From Streptomyces calvus (GTDB taxonomy: Bacteria; Actinomycetota; Actinomycetes; Streptomycetales; Streptomycetaceae), in the NCBI RefSeq assembly GCF_006782915.1, contig NZ_VCNP01000009.1, positions 1 to 64,000 of the forward strand: DNA of 64,000 nt, in the 5' to 3' direction. Shown here piece by piece: positions 26,633 to 34,598 of the stretch. The notes beneath the pieces were generated by a model, which saw only the letters and a list, made by a program, of their open reading frames with translations, did not search any database and was not told where the DNA came from. Made by a program: the position numbers and the translations under genes. The stretch's first letter is position 1, and each line of letters starts with the position of its first letter.

Positions 26633-28692
26633 CAGCTGCCCTTCGCCTCGGCGAGCGGCAGGTCCACGCCCGCGGCCGTCGGCTCGGCGCGGGCGCTCGC
26701 CGCGGCGGGCCGTGCGGCGAAGGGCTCCCCGTGGACGTACCGGCCGAGCGCGGTGAGCGGGAAGACCTGCCGGTAGAGGTGGTAGTTGATGGAGAAGTCC
26801 CAGGGGAAGCCGGTGCCGGTGAAGTACGGCTCGTCCCAGGAGCCGTCCTCGCGCTGGGTGGCCGCCAGCCACTCGACGCCGCGCTCGACGGCCCTGGACT
26901 CCCTCTCCCCCGCCGCCAGCAGCGCCATCAGCGCCCACGCGGTCTGCGAGGCGGTGGAGGTCCCGCGGCCGGCCCATTCCCGGGCGTGGCGGTAGGAGCG
27001 CAGGTCCTCGCCCCAGCCGCCGTCGTCGTTCTGCACCGACTCCAGCCAGGCGACGGCCCGGCGGATCGCCGGGTGCGAGCCGGGCAGGCCGGCGGCGGTC
27101 AGGGCGGGCACCACGGAGCCGGTGCCGTACAGGTAGTTCACGCCCCAGCGTCCGAACCAGGAGCCGTCGGGCTCCTGCTCGGCGAGCAGCCACTGGACGG
27201 CGCGCCGGGTGCGCGGGTCGTGGGCGAGCCCTTCCACGGCGAGCATCTCCACGACGTGCGCGGTGACGTCGGCCGACGGCGGGTCGATGACCTCGCCGAA
27301 GTCGCAGAACGGCAGCCGGTTGGGGAACGGGCTGGTGTTGTCGACGTCGAAGGCGCCCCAGGCGCCGTTCCTCGACTGCATGCCGAGGTTCCAGCGCACG
27401 CCGCGCCCGATGGCGTTGTCCAGCCGTTCGGGGTCGTGGTGCTTGACCCGGCGCAGCGCGAGGACCACCTCGGCGGTGTCGTCGATGTCGGGATAGTTGT
27501 CGTTGTGGAACTCGAACGCCCAGCCGCCCGGCGGCAGTTGGGGCCGGCGCACGGACCAGTCGCCGGGCCGTACGATCTGCTCGCCCAGCATCCAGTCGGC
27601 GGCCTTGACCAGTTGCGGATGGTCGGCGGGCAGTCCGGCGTCGGCCAGCGCGATGGTGGCGAGGCAGGTGTCCCACACCGGGGACTGGCAGGCCTCCACC
27701 ATCCGGGCGCCGTCCTCGCGCCACACGGCGAACCGGTCCAGGGACTCCAGGCCGGCGCGCATCACGGGATGGTTCAGGTCGTAGCCGAGCAGGTGCAGCG
27801 CGATGATCGAGTAGACGGCGGGCGGCTGGATGCCGCCCCAGCAGCCGTCGTTCTCCTGCCGCTCGATGATCCACCGGGCGGCGGTGTGCATGGCCGCCGC
27901 GCGCAGCCGGCGCGGGACCGCCCGGCGCAGGGCGTGCAGTGTCCTGTCCAGCCGCTGGAAGGCGCCGTCCCAGCTCAGGGGCGGGGCGAGCGGGCGGGGA
28001 GGGTTGGGGTGGCGGGGGTCGGTGTGCAGTTCGTCCAGCGGGAACGGGGCGGGGCGCACCGGCCGTTTCGCGGAGACGATCGTCAGCGGGACGATGGTCT
28101 GCCGGGCCCAGCAGCCGAAGTCGTAGATGTTGAGCGGCACCCAGGACGGGAACCAGATCAGCTCGGGCGGCAGTTCCGGCAGGTCCTCCCACCGCCACCA
28201 GCCGAACAGGGCGAGCCAGATCCGGGTGAAGACCCGGGAGGCGGCGATGCCGCCCTGCTCGCGGACCCAGGCGGAGGCCTTCGCCATGTGCGGGGCGTCG
28301 GGCGGGTCGCCGGCCAGGCGCAGCGCGACGTACGCCTCGATGGTGGTGGAGAGTTCCCCGGGGCCGCCGTGGAAGGTGGCCCAGGTGCCGTCCTCGCGCT
28401 GCTCGCCCCGGATGAACAGGGCGGCGGCGCGGGTGGTGTCCTCGTCGCGGATGCCGAGGAACTGGCGCAGCAGCAGGTCCTCGGCGTCCATCGTGACGTT
28501 GGTCTCGAGGTCGCCCTTCCACCAGCCCTGGTCGTCCTGCCGGGACAGCAGGAAGTCGGTGGCGCGCCGCACGGCGCGGGCGGCGATGTCGGGAACCCCG
28601 GCCGCCTCGGGGATGTCGGTGTCGTTTTCGCTGGCCGCGGTCACGCGGGGCGGCAGGGCAGCCCCGGTGCTTCCGTCGGTCGTCGCTGTCAT
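26632..28692 (-). CDS. shc: squalene-hopene cyclase
   Basis: Product of 686 aa from MTATTDGSTGAALPP, with GAAGGGGA upstream; an earlier ATG in the intergenic region is less likely. It cyclises squalene to hopene/hopanol at the membrane. The catalytic DXDD motif is D402-I-D-D405 (YPDIDDTAEV), and several QW repeats are visible (QDDQGWW, REDGTW, ENDGCWGG, RNGAWGAF, EPDGSWFGRWG, NDDGGWGED, REDGSWDE). It also has the monotopic-channel motif GTGFPWDFSINYHLY. It is the central gene (hpnF) of the operon. Confidence 0.96.
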   Translation of the reverse strand: MTATTDGSTGAALPPRVTAASENDTDIPEAAGVPDIAARAVRRATDFLLSRQDDQGWWKGDLETNVTMDAEDLLLRQFLGIRDEDTTRAAALFIRGEQREDGTWATFHGGPGELSTTIEAYVALRLAGDPPDAPHMAKASAWVREQGGIAASRVFTRIWLALFGWWRWEDLPELPPELIWFPSWVPLNIYDFGCWARQTIVPLTIVSAKRPVRPAPFPLDELHTDPRHPNPPRPLAPPLSWDGAFQRLDRTLHALRRAVPRRLRAAAMHTAARWIIERQENDGCWGGIQPPAVYSIIALHLLGYDLNHPVMRAGLESLDRFAVWREDGARMVEACQSPVWDTCLATIALADAGLPADHPQLVKAADWMLGEQIVRPGDWSVRRPQLPPGGWAFEFHNDNYPDIDDTAEVVLALRRVKHHDPERLDNAIGRGVRWNLGMQSRNGAWGAFDVDNTSPFPNRLPFCDFGEVIDPPSADVTAHVVEMLAVEGLAHDPRTRRAVQWLLAEQEPDGSWFGRWGVNYLYGTGSVVPALTAAGLPGSHPAIRRAVAWLESVQNDDGGWGEDLRSYRHAREWAGRGTSTASQTAWALMALLAAGERESRAVERGVEWLAATQREDGSWDEPYFTGTGFPWDFSINYHLYRQVFPLTALGRYVHGEPFAARPAAASARAEPTAAGVDLPLAEAKGS

Positions 28693-28743
28693 GGCTTCCC
28701 CTTCGTGCAGTCCTGCGAGTGGTGTCTGCTGTGGGTCCGCCGT

Positions 28744-28776
28744 CGGCCGGTGCTGTTCTCCCCGCAACACCGGCCG
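28744..28776. promoter_or_regulatory. intra-operon hairpin upstream of shc
   Basis: CGGCCGGTG (28744-28752) and CACCGGCCG (28768-28776) form a 9-bp stem with a 15-nt loop. They sit in the 117-bp gap between the prenyl synthase stop and the shc start, the only sizeable gap within the operon. It could be an attenuator or processing/stability element, or mark an internal promoter for shc. Confidence 0.4.
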
Positions 28777-28809
28777 GCGACTACGCGAGGGCTATTCGAC
28801 CGATAGTGA

Positions 28810-29883
28810 TCATCTCTTTCGTACGACGACGAAGTCCGCGAGCGCCGTGAACTGCTCCCGTACCTGGTCGGGCATGTCGACGGCGTCGAGGGCTTCGATG
28901 GCGATGGTGTGCTGGCGGCGCGCCTCTTCGGCGGTCCACTCGCGGCCGCCCGCCTCCTCGATGAGGGCGGCGCGGGCCGCGAACTCCTCCTCGGAGAAGT
29001 TCTCGAAGTCGCTGCTCTTGGCGTCGGCGGCGAGGATCTCGCCGAGCCGCTCGGAGGCGTCGCCGCCCGCCGCGAGCGCGGCCACGACCGGGAGGGACTT
29101 CTTGCGCTGCCGCAGGTCGCTCCAGGTCTGCTTGCCGGTGGCCTCCGGGTCGCCCCAGATGCCGAGGAGGTCGTCGACGGCCTGGAAGGCCAGGCCGAGG
29201 TGGTAGCCGTACGTCTCCAGCGCGTCGGCGGTGCGGTCGTCCGCGCCGCCGAGGACGGCGCCGATGGAGCTGGCGCAGGCGAGCAGGGCGCCGGTCTTGT
29301 TGCCCTCCATCTCCAGGCACTCCTCGACGCTGACGCGGTCGCGGTGCTCGTAGGAGATGTCCTGGGCCTGACCGTCGATGAGCGCGCGGCTGGCCCTGGT
29401 CAGCCGGCGGGTGGCGCGGCCGGCCTCGACGGTGCCGAGTTCCAGCAGCACCTCGTTGGCCAGGGCGAACAGGGCGTCGCCGACCAGGATGGCCTGGGCG
29501 GGGCCGTGCACCTTCCAGACGGTGTCGCGGTGCCGGCGCTGCTCGTCGCCGTCCATCAGGTCGTCGTGCAGCAGCGAGAAGTTGTGCACGAGTTCGACGG
29601 CGACCGCGCCGGGGACGCCGGTCTGCGGCGCCGCCCCGGTGACCTCGGCGGACAGTACGGCGAGGGCGGGGCGCACGGCCTTGCCGCCGTCGCCGTCCGC
29701 GGGCCTGCCCTGGGCGTCGATCCAGCCGAAGTGGTAGGCCGCGACCGTGTCCATGGGTGGTGCGAGGCGGTCGACGGCCGCCCGCAGTACCGGCGAGGCC
29801 AGGGTCCGGCCGCGCTCCAGGAGCGCGGACACGTCCACCGCGGTCCTTCGAGCGGCCTGCGAGGCCGGGGGCACAGTGGGCAC
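28810..29883 (-). CDS. polyprenyl diphosphate synthase (FPP/GGPP-type)
   Basis: Product of 357 aa. The GTG at 29883 follows AGGAGAG by 4-5 nt; an in-frame start at 29958 would overlap hpnE and looks less likely. It has both Asp-rich motifs of trans-prenyltransferases, LLHDDLMDGD (FARM) and FQAVDDLLGIWGD (SARM), plus GNKTGAL. In this operon it most likely supplies farnesyl diphosphate for squalene formation by HpnCDE; chain length cannot be fixed by eye. Confidence 0.9.
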   Translation of the reverse strand: MPTVPPASQAARRTAVDVSALLERGRTLASPVLRAAVDRLAPPMDTVAAYHFGWIDAQGRPADGDGGKAVRPALAVLSAEVTGAAPQTGVPGAVAVELVHNFSLLHDDLMDGDEQRRHRDTVWKVHGPAQAILVGDALFALANEVLLELGTVEAGRATRRLTRASRALIDGQAQDISYEHRDRVSVEECLEMEGNKTGALLACASSIGAVLGGADDRTADALETYGYHLGLAFQAVDDLLGIWGDPEATGKQTWSDLRQRKKSLPVVAALAAGGDASERLGEILAADAKSSDFENFSEEEFAARAALIEEAGGREWTAEEARRQHTIAIEALDAVDMPDQVREQFTALADFVVVRKR

Positions 29884-29938
29884 AGTCTCTCCTCTTGTTG
29901 CTCTACCGGGCGTGCGGGAACCCGCCGCGCCGCGCTCG

Positions 29939-31456
29939 TCAGCCTTCACCGGGCCCACCTCGCAGTGCGGCGCCGGTCCCCTCCGGCCTCCGGCCGAGGG
30001 TCAGGGGGCCGGTCCCCGGAACGTCGGACCGGGCCGCCACCTCGAGGGCGAAGAGGTGGCGCGGGCGGGGCCGGCCGAGGGCGCCCAGCGCGGCGTCCGC
30101 CGCGCCGACGCCGCTGCGGACCGCGCCCTCCATGGTCGCGGGCCAGCCGGTGGCGGTCCACGCGCCGGCCAGGTACAGGCCGGGTGCCTTGGTGCGGGCG
30201 CCGGGCCTGAGCCGGCCGACGCCGGGGGCGGGGGCGAACGTGGCGGTGCGCTCCCGGGTGACGAAGAAGTCCTCGACCCGGGCGCCGCGGGTGCGCGGCA
30301 GCAGCCGCCGCAGTTCGGGCAGGTACCGCTCGCGCAGCGCGGCGACCGGCGCGTCGATGTCGTCGTGGGCGACCGACTGGGACAGCGCCAGGTACTGGCC
30401 CCGGCGCAGCCCGGACGCCTCGGTGCGGTCGAAGACCCACTGCACGGGCGTGCCGAGGGCGGCGAGGAAGGGCCGCGTCAGGACCGGCCGGTCGTAGACG
30501 ACGTGGACGTTGAGGATCGGGGCGGTGCCGATGCCGAGCAGCCGTTCGGGGGCGTCGAGCGCGCCCGCGGGCAGCAGGTCGTACGCCTCGCGCTGCGGTA
30601 CGGCGAGGACGACGGCGTCGGCCTCGATCGTCCCGTCGGGCATCCGGACGCTCCACCGTCCGTCGCCGTGCGCCGAGACGGCAGTGACCCGGGTACGGAC
30701 CTCGGTGCGCACGCCCGCGGAGTCGAGCGCCTTGCGGGCGAGCCCGTCGTGCAGGTCGCCGAGCGGCACCCGGGCCCAGCCGATGTCGGCCGCCGAGGGG
30801 TCGGACAGCAGACCGGTCTTGAACACCATCGCGGCGAGCGCCAGGGACGCGTCGCCCGCGACCGCGTTGAGGGTGGCGACGCCGACCAGGTCCCACAGCG
30901 CCTCGACGGCGCGCGGTGACTGGCCGTGGGCGGTCAGCCAGCTGCCGAAGTCCTGGTCGTCCAGGGCCGGGTCGTCGAGGTCGAGACCGTTGAGCGCGAG
31001 CGCGGCCCGGCCCACCCGCGCCCGGTCGGCGAGCGAGAGGTGCGGGTACGTGGCGAGACTGCGGCCCAGGTGCAGGGGTACCGGCAGCGCGTCGCGGCGC
31101 AGTCGGCCGAGCCGCCGTCCCTCGGGACGCCTGACGTCGACCACCGGCACGTCGAGGCGGTCCTGCACCGGTGCCAGGGCCGCTCCTCCGATCCGGTCGA
31201 GGAACCAGCGGTAGGCGGTGCAGCAGCGCAGGTAGACGTGCTGGCCGTTGTCGACGGTGAGGTCGCCGCGCCGGAAGGAGAAGGCGAGCCCGCCCAGGCG
31301 CGGCCGGCCTTCCAGGAGGGTGACGCCGACCCCCGCGTCGGCGAGTGCCAGCGCGGCGGTGACACCGGCGAGGCCGCCGCCGACGACGACGGCGCGCCGT
31401 CCCGCCGGAACGGGTTCGTCCGTGAGCGGCTCCTCGGAGCGCGTGCCGTGGCTCAT
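29939..31456 (-). CDS. hpnE: hydroxysqualene dehydroxylase (HpnE)
   Basis: Product of 505 aa. It is an FAD-dependent amine-oxidase/desaturase-like enzyme with dinucleotide-binding VVVGGGLAGVTAALALADAG at the N-terminus and a C-terminal FAD motif LYLAGAWTATGWPATMEGAVRSG in two blocks. HpnE reduces hydroxysqualene to squalene, the last of the three HpnCDE steps from two FPP. Its ATG overlaps the stop of a 41-codon ORF (ATGA). The last ~35 residues are a variable tail. Confidence 0.93.
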   Translation of the reverse strand: MSHGTRSEEPLTDEPVPAGRRAVVVGGGLAGVTAALALADAGVGVTLLEGRPRLGGLAFSFRRGDLTVDNGQHVYLRCCTAYRWFLDRIGGAALAPVQDRLDVPVVDVRRPEGRRLGRLRRDALPVPLHLGRSLATYPHLSLADRARVGRAALALNGLDLDDPALDDQDFGSWLTAHGQSPRAVEALWDLVGVATLNAVAGDASLALAAMVFKTGLLSDPSAADIGWARVPLGDLHDGLARKALDSAGVRTEVRTRVTAVSAHGDGRWSVRMPDGTIEADAVVLAVPQREAYDLLPAGALDAPERLLGIGTAPILNVHVVYDRPVLTRPFLAALGTPVQWVFDRTEASGLRRGQYLALSQSVAHDDIDAPVAALRERYLPELRRLLPRTRGARVEDFFVTRERTATFAPAPGVGRLRPGARTKAPGLYLAGAWTATGWPATMEGAVRSGVGAADAALGALGRPRPRHLFALEVAARSDVPGTGPLTLGRRPEGTGAALRGGPGEG

Positions 31457-31578
31457 ACGCCCTCCCCCACCCGGTCGCCCCGCCGCGTGAACCGTGCGGG
31501 GCCGGCCGTCTCTGTGGGGGACGCGGCGGCGCGGCGGAGGGTTGCCCGCCGTGTCCGGTCCGGGAGCGACGTGGCCAT
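31453..31578 (-). CDS. 41-aa coupled small ORF between hpnD and hpnE
   Basis: The sequence starts MATSLPDRTRRATLRRAAAS and is Arg/Ala/Thr-rich, with no membrane segment. Its ATG shares one base with the hpnD stop (TGATG), and its TGA overlaps the hpnE ATG (ATGA). It thus fills the hpnD-hpnE gap exactly and chains translation of the two. It resembles, from memory, the Streptomyces DUF6380 family of small proteins in this position; I cannot verify that. It may act mainly as a translational relay. Confidence 0.65.
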   Translation of the reverse strand: MATSLPDRTRRATLRRAAASPTETAGPARFTRRGDRVGEGV

Positions 31579-32528
31579 CAGACGCGCCTCCTGACGGTCC
31601 TTCGGCTCACGTTCCGGGTGTCCAGGCCGGACAGTCCGCGGACGGCGACGTACGCCTTCTCGCGTCCGGGCAGGGAGACCCGGCCGCGCAGCACGGCCTC
31701 GGGCTCGCGTTCGATGCGGTCCAGGAGCCGGCGGTAGATGCCGGCCATGGCGGCGACGCAGGCGCCGCTGCGCCGGTCGAGCATGGGCAGCAGCCGGTAG
31801 CCCTCGGCGAAAAGGGCGCGGGCCCTGCGCACTTCGAAGTGCACGAGGCCCGCGAAGTCGGAGCCCTCGGGTGGCGTCGGCGCGCCGAACCCGCCCGAGC
31901 AGCCGAACTTGGCGAGGTCGTTGGCGGGCAGGTAGGTGCGCCCGCCCTCGGCGTCCTCGCGGACGTCGCGGAGGATGTTGGTGAGCTGGAGGGCGAGGCC
32001 CAGCGTGTCGGCGTACTCGGAGGCGCGCTCGGCGCCGCGCGCGCCCGGGGCGGTGCCGAACACGCCGAGCGAGAGCCGGCCGATGGCGCCCGCGACGCAG
32101 CGGCAGTACACCTTGAGGTCGTCCCAGGTCTCGTACGTCTCGCCGCGTACGTCCATCTGGACGCCGTCGATGAGTTCGTCCAGGCCGCCGAGCGGGATCG
32201 GGAAGTGCGCGGCGGCGTGGGCGAGGGCGACCGCGACGGGGTCGGTGTCGTCCTCGTCGACCGCTCCGTCACGGACCCGGGTGAGCAGCGCCCGGGTGTC
32301 CTCGAGCCGGGCCACCTTGACGTCGTCGGGCAGCGCGCCGTCGCCGATGTCGTCGACCCGCCGGGAGAACGCGTAGAGCGCCGACATGGCGCGCCGCTTG
32401 GGCGTGGGCAGCAGCCGGATGCCGTAGGCGAAGTTGCGCGCCTGCTGTCCGGTCACGGCCTCGCAGTAGCTGTAGGCGGCGAGTACCGGTGCGGACGCGG
32501 CTGGTTGCGACTCCACGGTCCGGATCAC
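31578..32528 (-). CDS. hpnD: presqualene diphosphate synthase (HpnD)
   Basis: Product of 316 aa; GTG start with GAGGAAAGG just upstream, overlapping the hpnC stop (GTGA). It has the squalene/phytoene synthase fold with SRRVDDIGD (first Asp-rich motif), YCRCVAGAIGRLS, and QLTNILRDVREDAEGGRTYLP in two blocks (second Asp-rich motif). HpnD condenses two FPP to presqualene diphosphate in the HpnCDE route. Confidence 0.93.
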   Translation of the reverse strand: MIRTVESQPAASAPVLAAYSYCEAVTGQQARNFAYGIRLLPTPKRRAMSALYAFSRRVDDIGDGALPDDVKVARLEDTRALLTRVRDGAVDEDDTDPVAVALAHAAAHFPIPLGGLDELIDGVQMDVRGETYETWDDLKVYCRCVAGAIGRLSLGVFGTAPGARGAERASEYADTLGLALQLTNILRDVREDAEGGRTYLPANDLAKFGCSGGFGAPTPPEGSDFAGLVHFEVRRARALFAEGYRLLPMLDRRSGACVAAMAGIYRRLLDRIEREPEAVLRGRVSLPGREKAYVAVRGLSGLDTRNVSRRTVRRRV

Positions 32529-33436
32529 CCCTTTCCTCGCAGAGTCACGCCCGCCTCGCGCAGCAACTGGACCTTGCCGGGCTTGGGCGGGCCGGAGAGT
32601 ACGTCGTATTCGGCGGCGGTGATCGCGTGGACGGCCGCCCTGCCTCCCGCCACGAATCCGGCGAGCAGCAGCCGGAGCCTGCCGTGGACGCTGCGCACCA
32701 GCGGGATGCCTTCGTCCAGCAGGTCCAGGGCGCGGCGGGCCTGGTACGCGACGAGTGCGCGCACCGATGCGCCGGCGCTCGCGGCGGCCAGGTCCGCCTC
32801 CTGGACGTGGAAGAGCTTCATGTCCGCGGCGGGCAGGTAGACGCGGTCGCGGCCGAGGTCCTCGGCGACGTCCTGGAGGTGCTCGACGATCTGCAGGGCC
32901 GTGCAGACGGCGTCGGAGCGGCGGATCCGCTCGGGGGTGGCGGTCCCGGTGACGGCGAGGACGAGCCGGCCGACCGGGTTGGCGGACAGTTCGCAGTAGG
33001 CGAGCAGGTCGTCGTAGGTCTCGTAGCGCTTGACGAGCTGGTCCTGGCGGTTGGCGGCGACCAGGCCGAGGAAGGGCTCCGGAGTCAGTGCGCGACGGCG
33101 GACCACGGGCTGCAGCCGGCGCAGCAGCGGGTGGCGGGGCCCGGGACCCGCCGGGTCGAACACGCGGCGGAGGTCGGCCTCGAAGGCGTCCAGGAGCACC
33201 AGCCGGTCCTCGGCCTCGCCGTCGGCGACCCCGAGGATTCGGGCGTCGGCGCCGCCGGGGGCCAGGTCGCCGTCACCGATGTCGTCGACCAGGCGTGCGA
33301 AGCCGTACACGGCCATGAGGTCGTCGCGCCAGGCCCTGGGCAGGAAGAAGGGGGCCACGGGGAAGTTCTCGGCGGCTGCCTTGTCGAGGGTGGCGCGCTC
33401 GACGTCGACGGCCCTCGCCGGGCCGGGGGGCGTCAC
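32525..33436 (-). CDS. hpnC: hydroxysqualene synthase (HpnC)
   Basis: Product of 303 aa with a GTG start that overlaps the stop of a 21-codon leader ORF (GTGA). It is squalene/phytoene-synthase-like: LVDDIGDGD, YDDLLAYCELSANPVGRLVL, and VEHLQDVAEDLGRDRVYLP. HpnC converts presqualene diphosphate to hydroxysqualene. It is the first enzyme gene of the hopanoid operon. HpnC and HpnD are paralogous and adjacent here, as in most hopanoid producers. Confidence 0.93.
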   Translation of the reverse strand: MTPPGPARAVDVERATLDKAAAENFPVAPFFLPRAWRDDLMAVYGFARLVDDIGDGDLAPGGADARILGVADGEAEDRLVLLDAFEADLRRVFDPAGPGPRHPLLRRLQPVVRRRALTPEPFLGLVAANRQDQLVKRYETYDDLLAYCELSANPVGRLVLAVTGTATPERIRRSDAVCTALQIVEHLQDVAEDLGRDRVYLPAADMKLFHVQEADLAAASAGASVRALVAYQARRALDLLDEGIPLVRSVHGRLRLLLAGFVAGGRAAVHAITAAEYDVLSGPPKPGKVQLLREAGVTLRGKG

Positions 33437-33498
33437 CGGGGGCTGCCCGGGGCGAGGACGGCACGCGCTGCGTTCAGCCGGGGAGTCCTCGTAGCCAT
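33433..33498 (-). CDS. possible 21-codon leader ORF of the hopanoid operon
   Basis: MATRTPRLNAARAVLAPGSP ends in a TGA that overlaps the hpnC GTG. GGGAGA lies about 10 nt before its ATG, and hpnC itself has no obvious ribosome binding site, so coupled translation through this ORF is plausible. It has no recognisable family. Confidence 0.45.
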   Translation of the reverse strand: MATRTPRLNAARAVLAPGSPR

Positions 33499-33775
33499 TG
33501 CCGTCACATCTCCCGTTCTACACTGCTGGCCCAATACACACTATTTCGGACACGCCGCCCAGGTTTCCACCCGTCGGCAACGCTGGATGATGTCGGGCAT
33601 TATGGCCCTGATTGCCGCCTTTCGGGACCGCTACAGCTTACGTTGTACAACGCCGTGTCCGCCGCCCGGGGGTCTCCCCGCGGAGCGGGACAACGCACCG
33701 GCCGGCGTCAGCATTCCGTGGGGCGGCGGCAGTTGACGCTTCTTTGCGGGAGTTGACGCTTCCTTTGCAGACGCC
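33499..33775. promoter_or_regulatory. hopanoid operon promoter region with repeats
   Basis: No gene is visible. The part nearest hpnC is AT-richer and must contain the operon promoter (TAGTGT and TAGAAC are possible -10 boxes on the minus strand). Further away is a perfect 12-bp palindrome CGTTGTACAACG (33641-33652). Two nearly identical 20-bp units follow in tandem at 33731-33750 and 33751-33770, each beginning AGTTGACGCTTC. Confidence 0.45.
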
Positions 33776-33805
33776 GGGCCCCGCCGGACAGTTCCGGCGA
33801 GGCCC
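33776..33805. terminator. terminator of the ABC exporter operon
   Basis: A 13-bp stem (minus strand GGGCCTCGCCGGA with its complement, one G-T wobble) has a 4-nt loop. It begins 14 bases after the stop of the minus-strand ABC ATPase gene. This is a strong intrinsic hairpin without a T-run. Confidence 0.75.
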
Positions 33806-33818
33806 TGGTCGCATCGGG

Positions 33819-34598
33819 CTACTTCCCCGTGAACTTCTCGTACTCCTTGAGCACCTCTTCGGTCGGCCCGTCCATGCGCAGTTCGCCGCGCTCCAGCCAC
33901 AGCACGCGGTCGCAGGTGTCGCGGATGGACTTGTTGTTGTGGCTGACCAGGAAGACCGTGCCGGCTTCCTTGCGCAGTTCGCGGATGCGGGCCTCGGAGC
34001 GCTTCTGGAACTTGCGGTCGCCGGTGGCCAGCGCCTCGTCGATCATCAGCTCGTCGTGGTCCTTGGCGGCGGCGATGGAGAAGCGCAGCCGGGCGGCCAT
34101 GCCGGAGGAGTAGGTGCGCATCGGCAGGGCGATGAAGTCGCCCTTCTCGTTGATGCCGGAGAAGGCGACGATCTCCTGGTAGCGGGACTTGATCTCCTCG
34201 CGGGACATGCCCATGGCGGGCCCGCCGAGGATGATGTTCCGTTCACCCGTCAGGTCGTTCATCAGCGCCGCGTTGACGCCGAGCAGGGAGGGCTGGCCGT
34301 CGGTGTAGACCTTGCCCCGCTCGGCGGGCAGGAGTCCGGCGATGGCCCGCAGCAGGGTCGACTTGCCGGAGCCGTTGGAGCCGATCAGCCCGATCGCCTC
34401 GCCGCGGTACGCCACGAAGGACACCCCGCGCACGGCGTGCACCGTGCGCACGCCCCGGTCGTCGCCCCGCTTGAGGATGCGGCTGAGCGCCGCCGTGGCA
34501 CTGCCCTTGCCGGACTTCGCACCGTTGACGCGGTAGACGATGTGCAGGTCGTCGGCGATGACGGTGGGGATGCGCGCGCTCTTCGTCTCGTCAGCCAC
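33819..34598 (-). CDS. TagH-type ABC exporter ATPase (polysaccharide/teichoic-acid export)
   Basis: Product of 259 aa. Walker A is GSNGSGKST, the signature region is YSSGMAARLRFS, Walker B is LMIDEALATGD and the switch is VSHNN. The degenerate signature and IDEALATGD are typical of the TagH/Wzt subfamily. It energises export of a polymer or glycolipid across the membrane together with the permease, whose gene overlaps its start by 8 nt. It lacks the C-terminal carbohydrate-binding extension of Wzt. It is the last gene of a seven-gene operon. Confidence 0.92.
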   Translation of the reverse strand: MADETKSARIPTVIADDLHIVYRVNGAKSGKGSATAALSRILKRGDDRGVRTVHAVRGVSFVAYRGEAIGLIGSNGSGKSTLLRAIAGLLPAERGKVYTDGQPSLLGVNAALMNDLTGERNIILGGPAMGMSREEIKSRYQEIVAFSGINEKGDFIALPMRTYSSGMAARLRFSIAAAKDHDELMIDEALATGDRKFQKRSEARIRELRKEAGTVFLVSHNNKSIRDTCDRVLWLERGELRMDGPTEEVLKEYEKFTGK

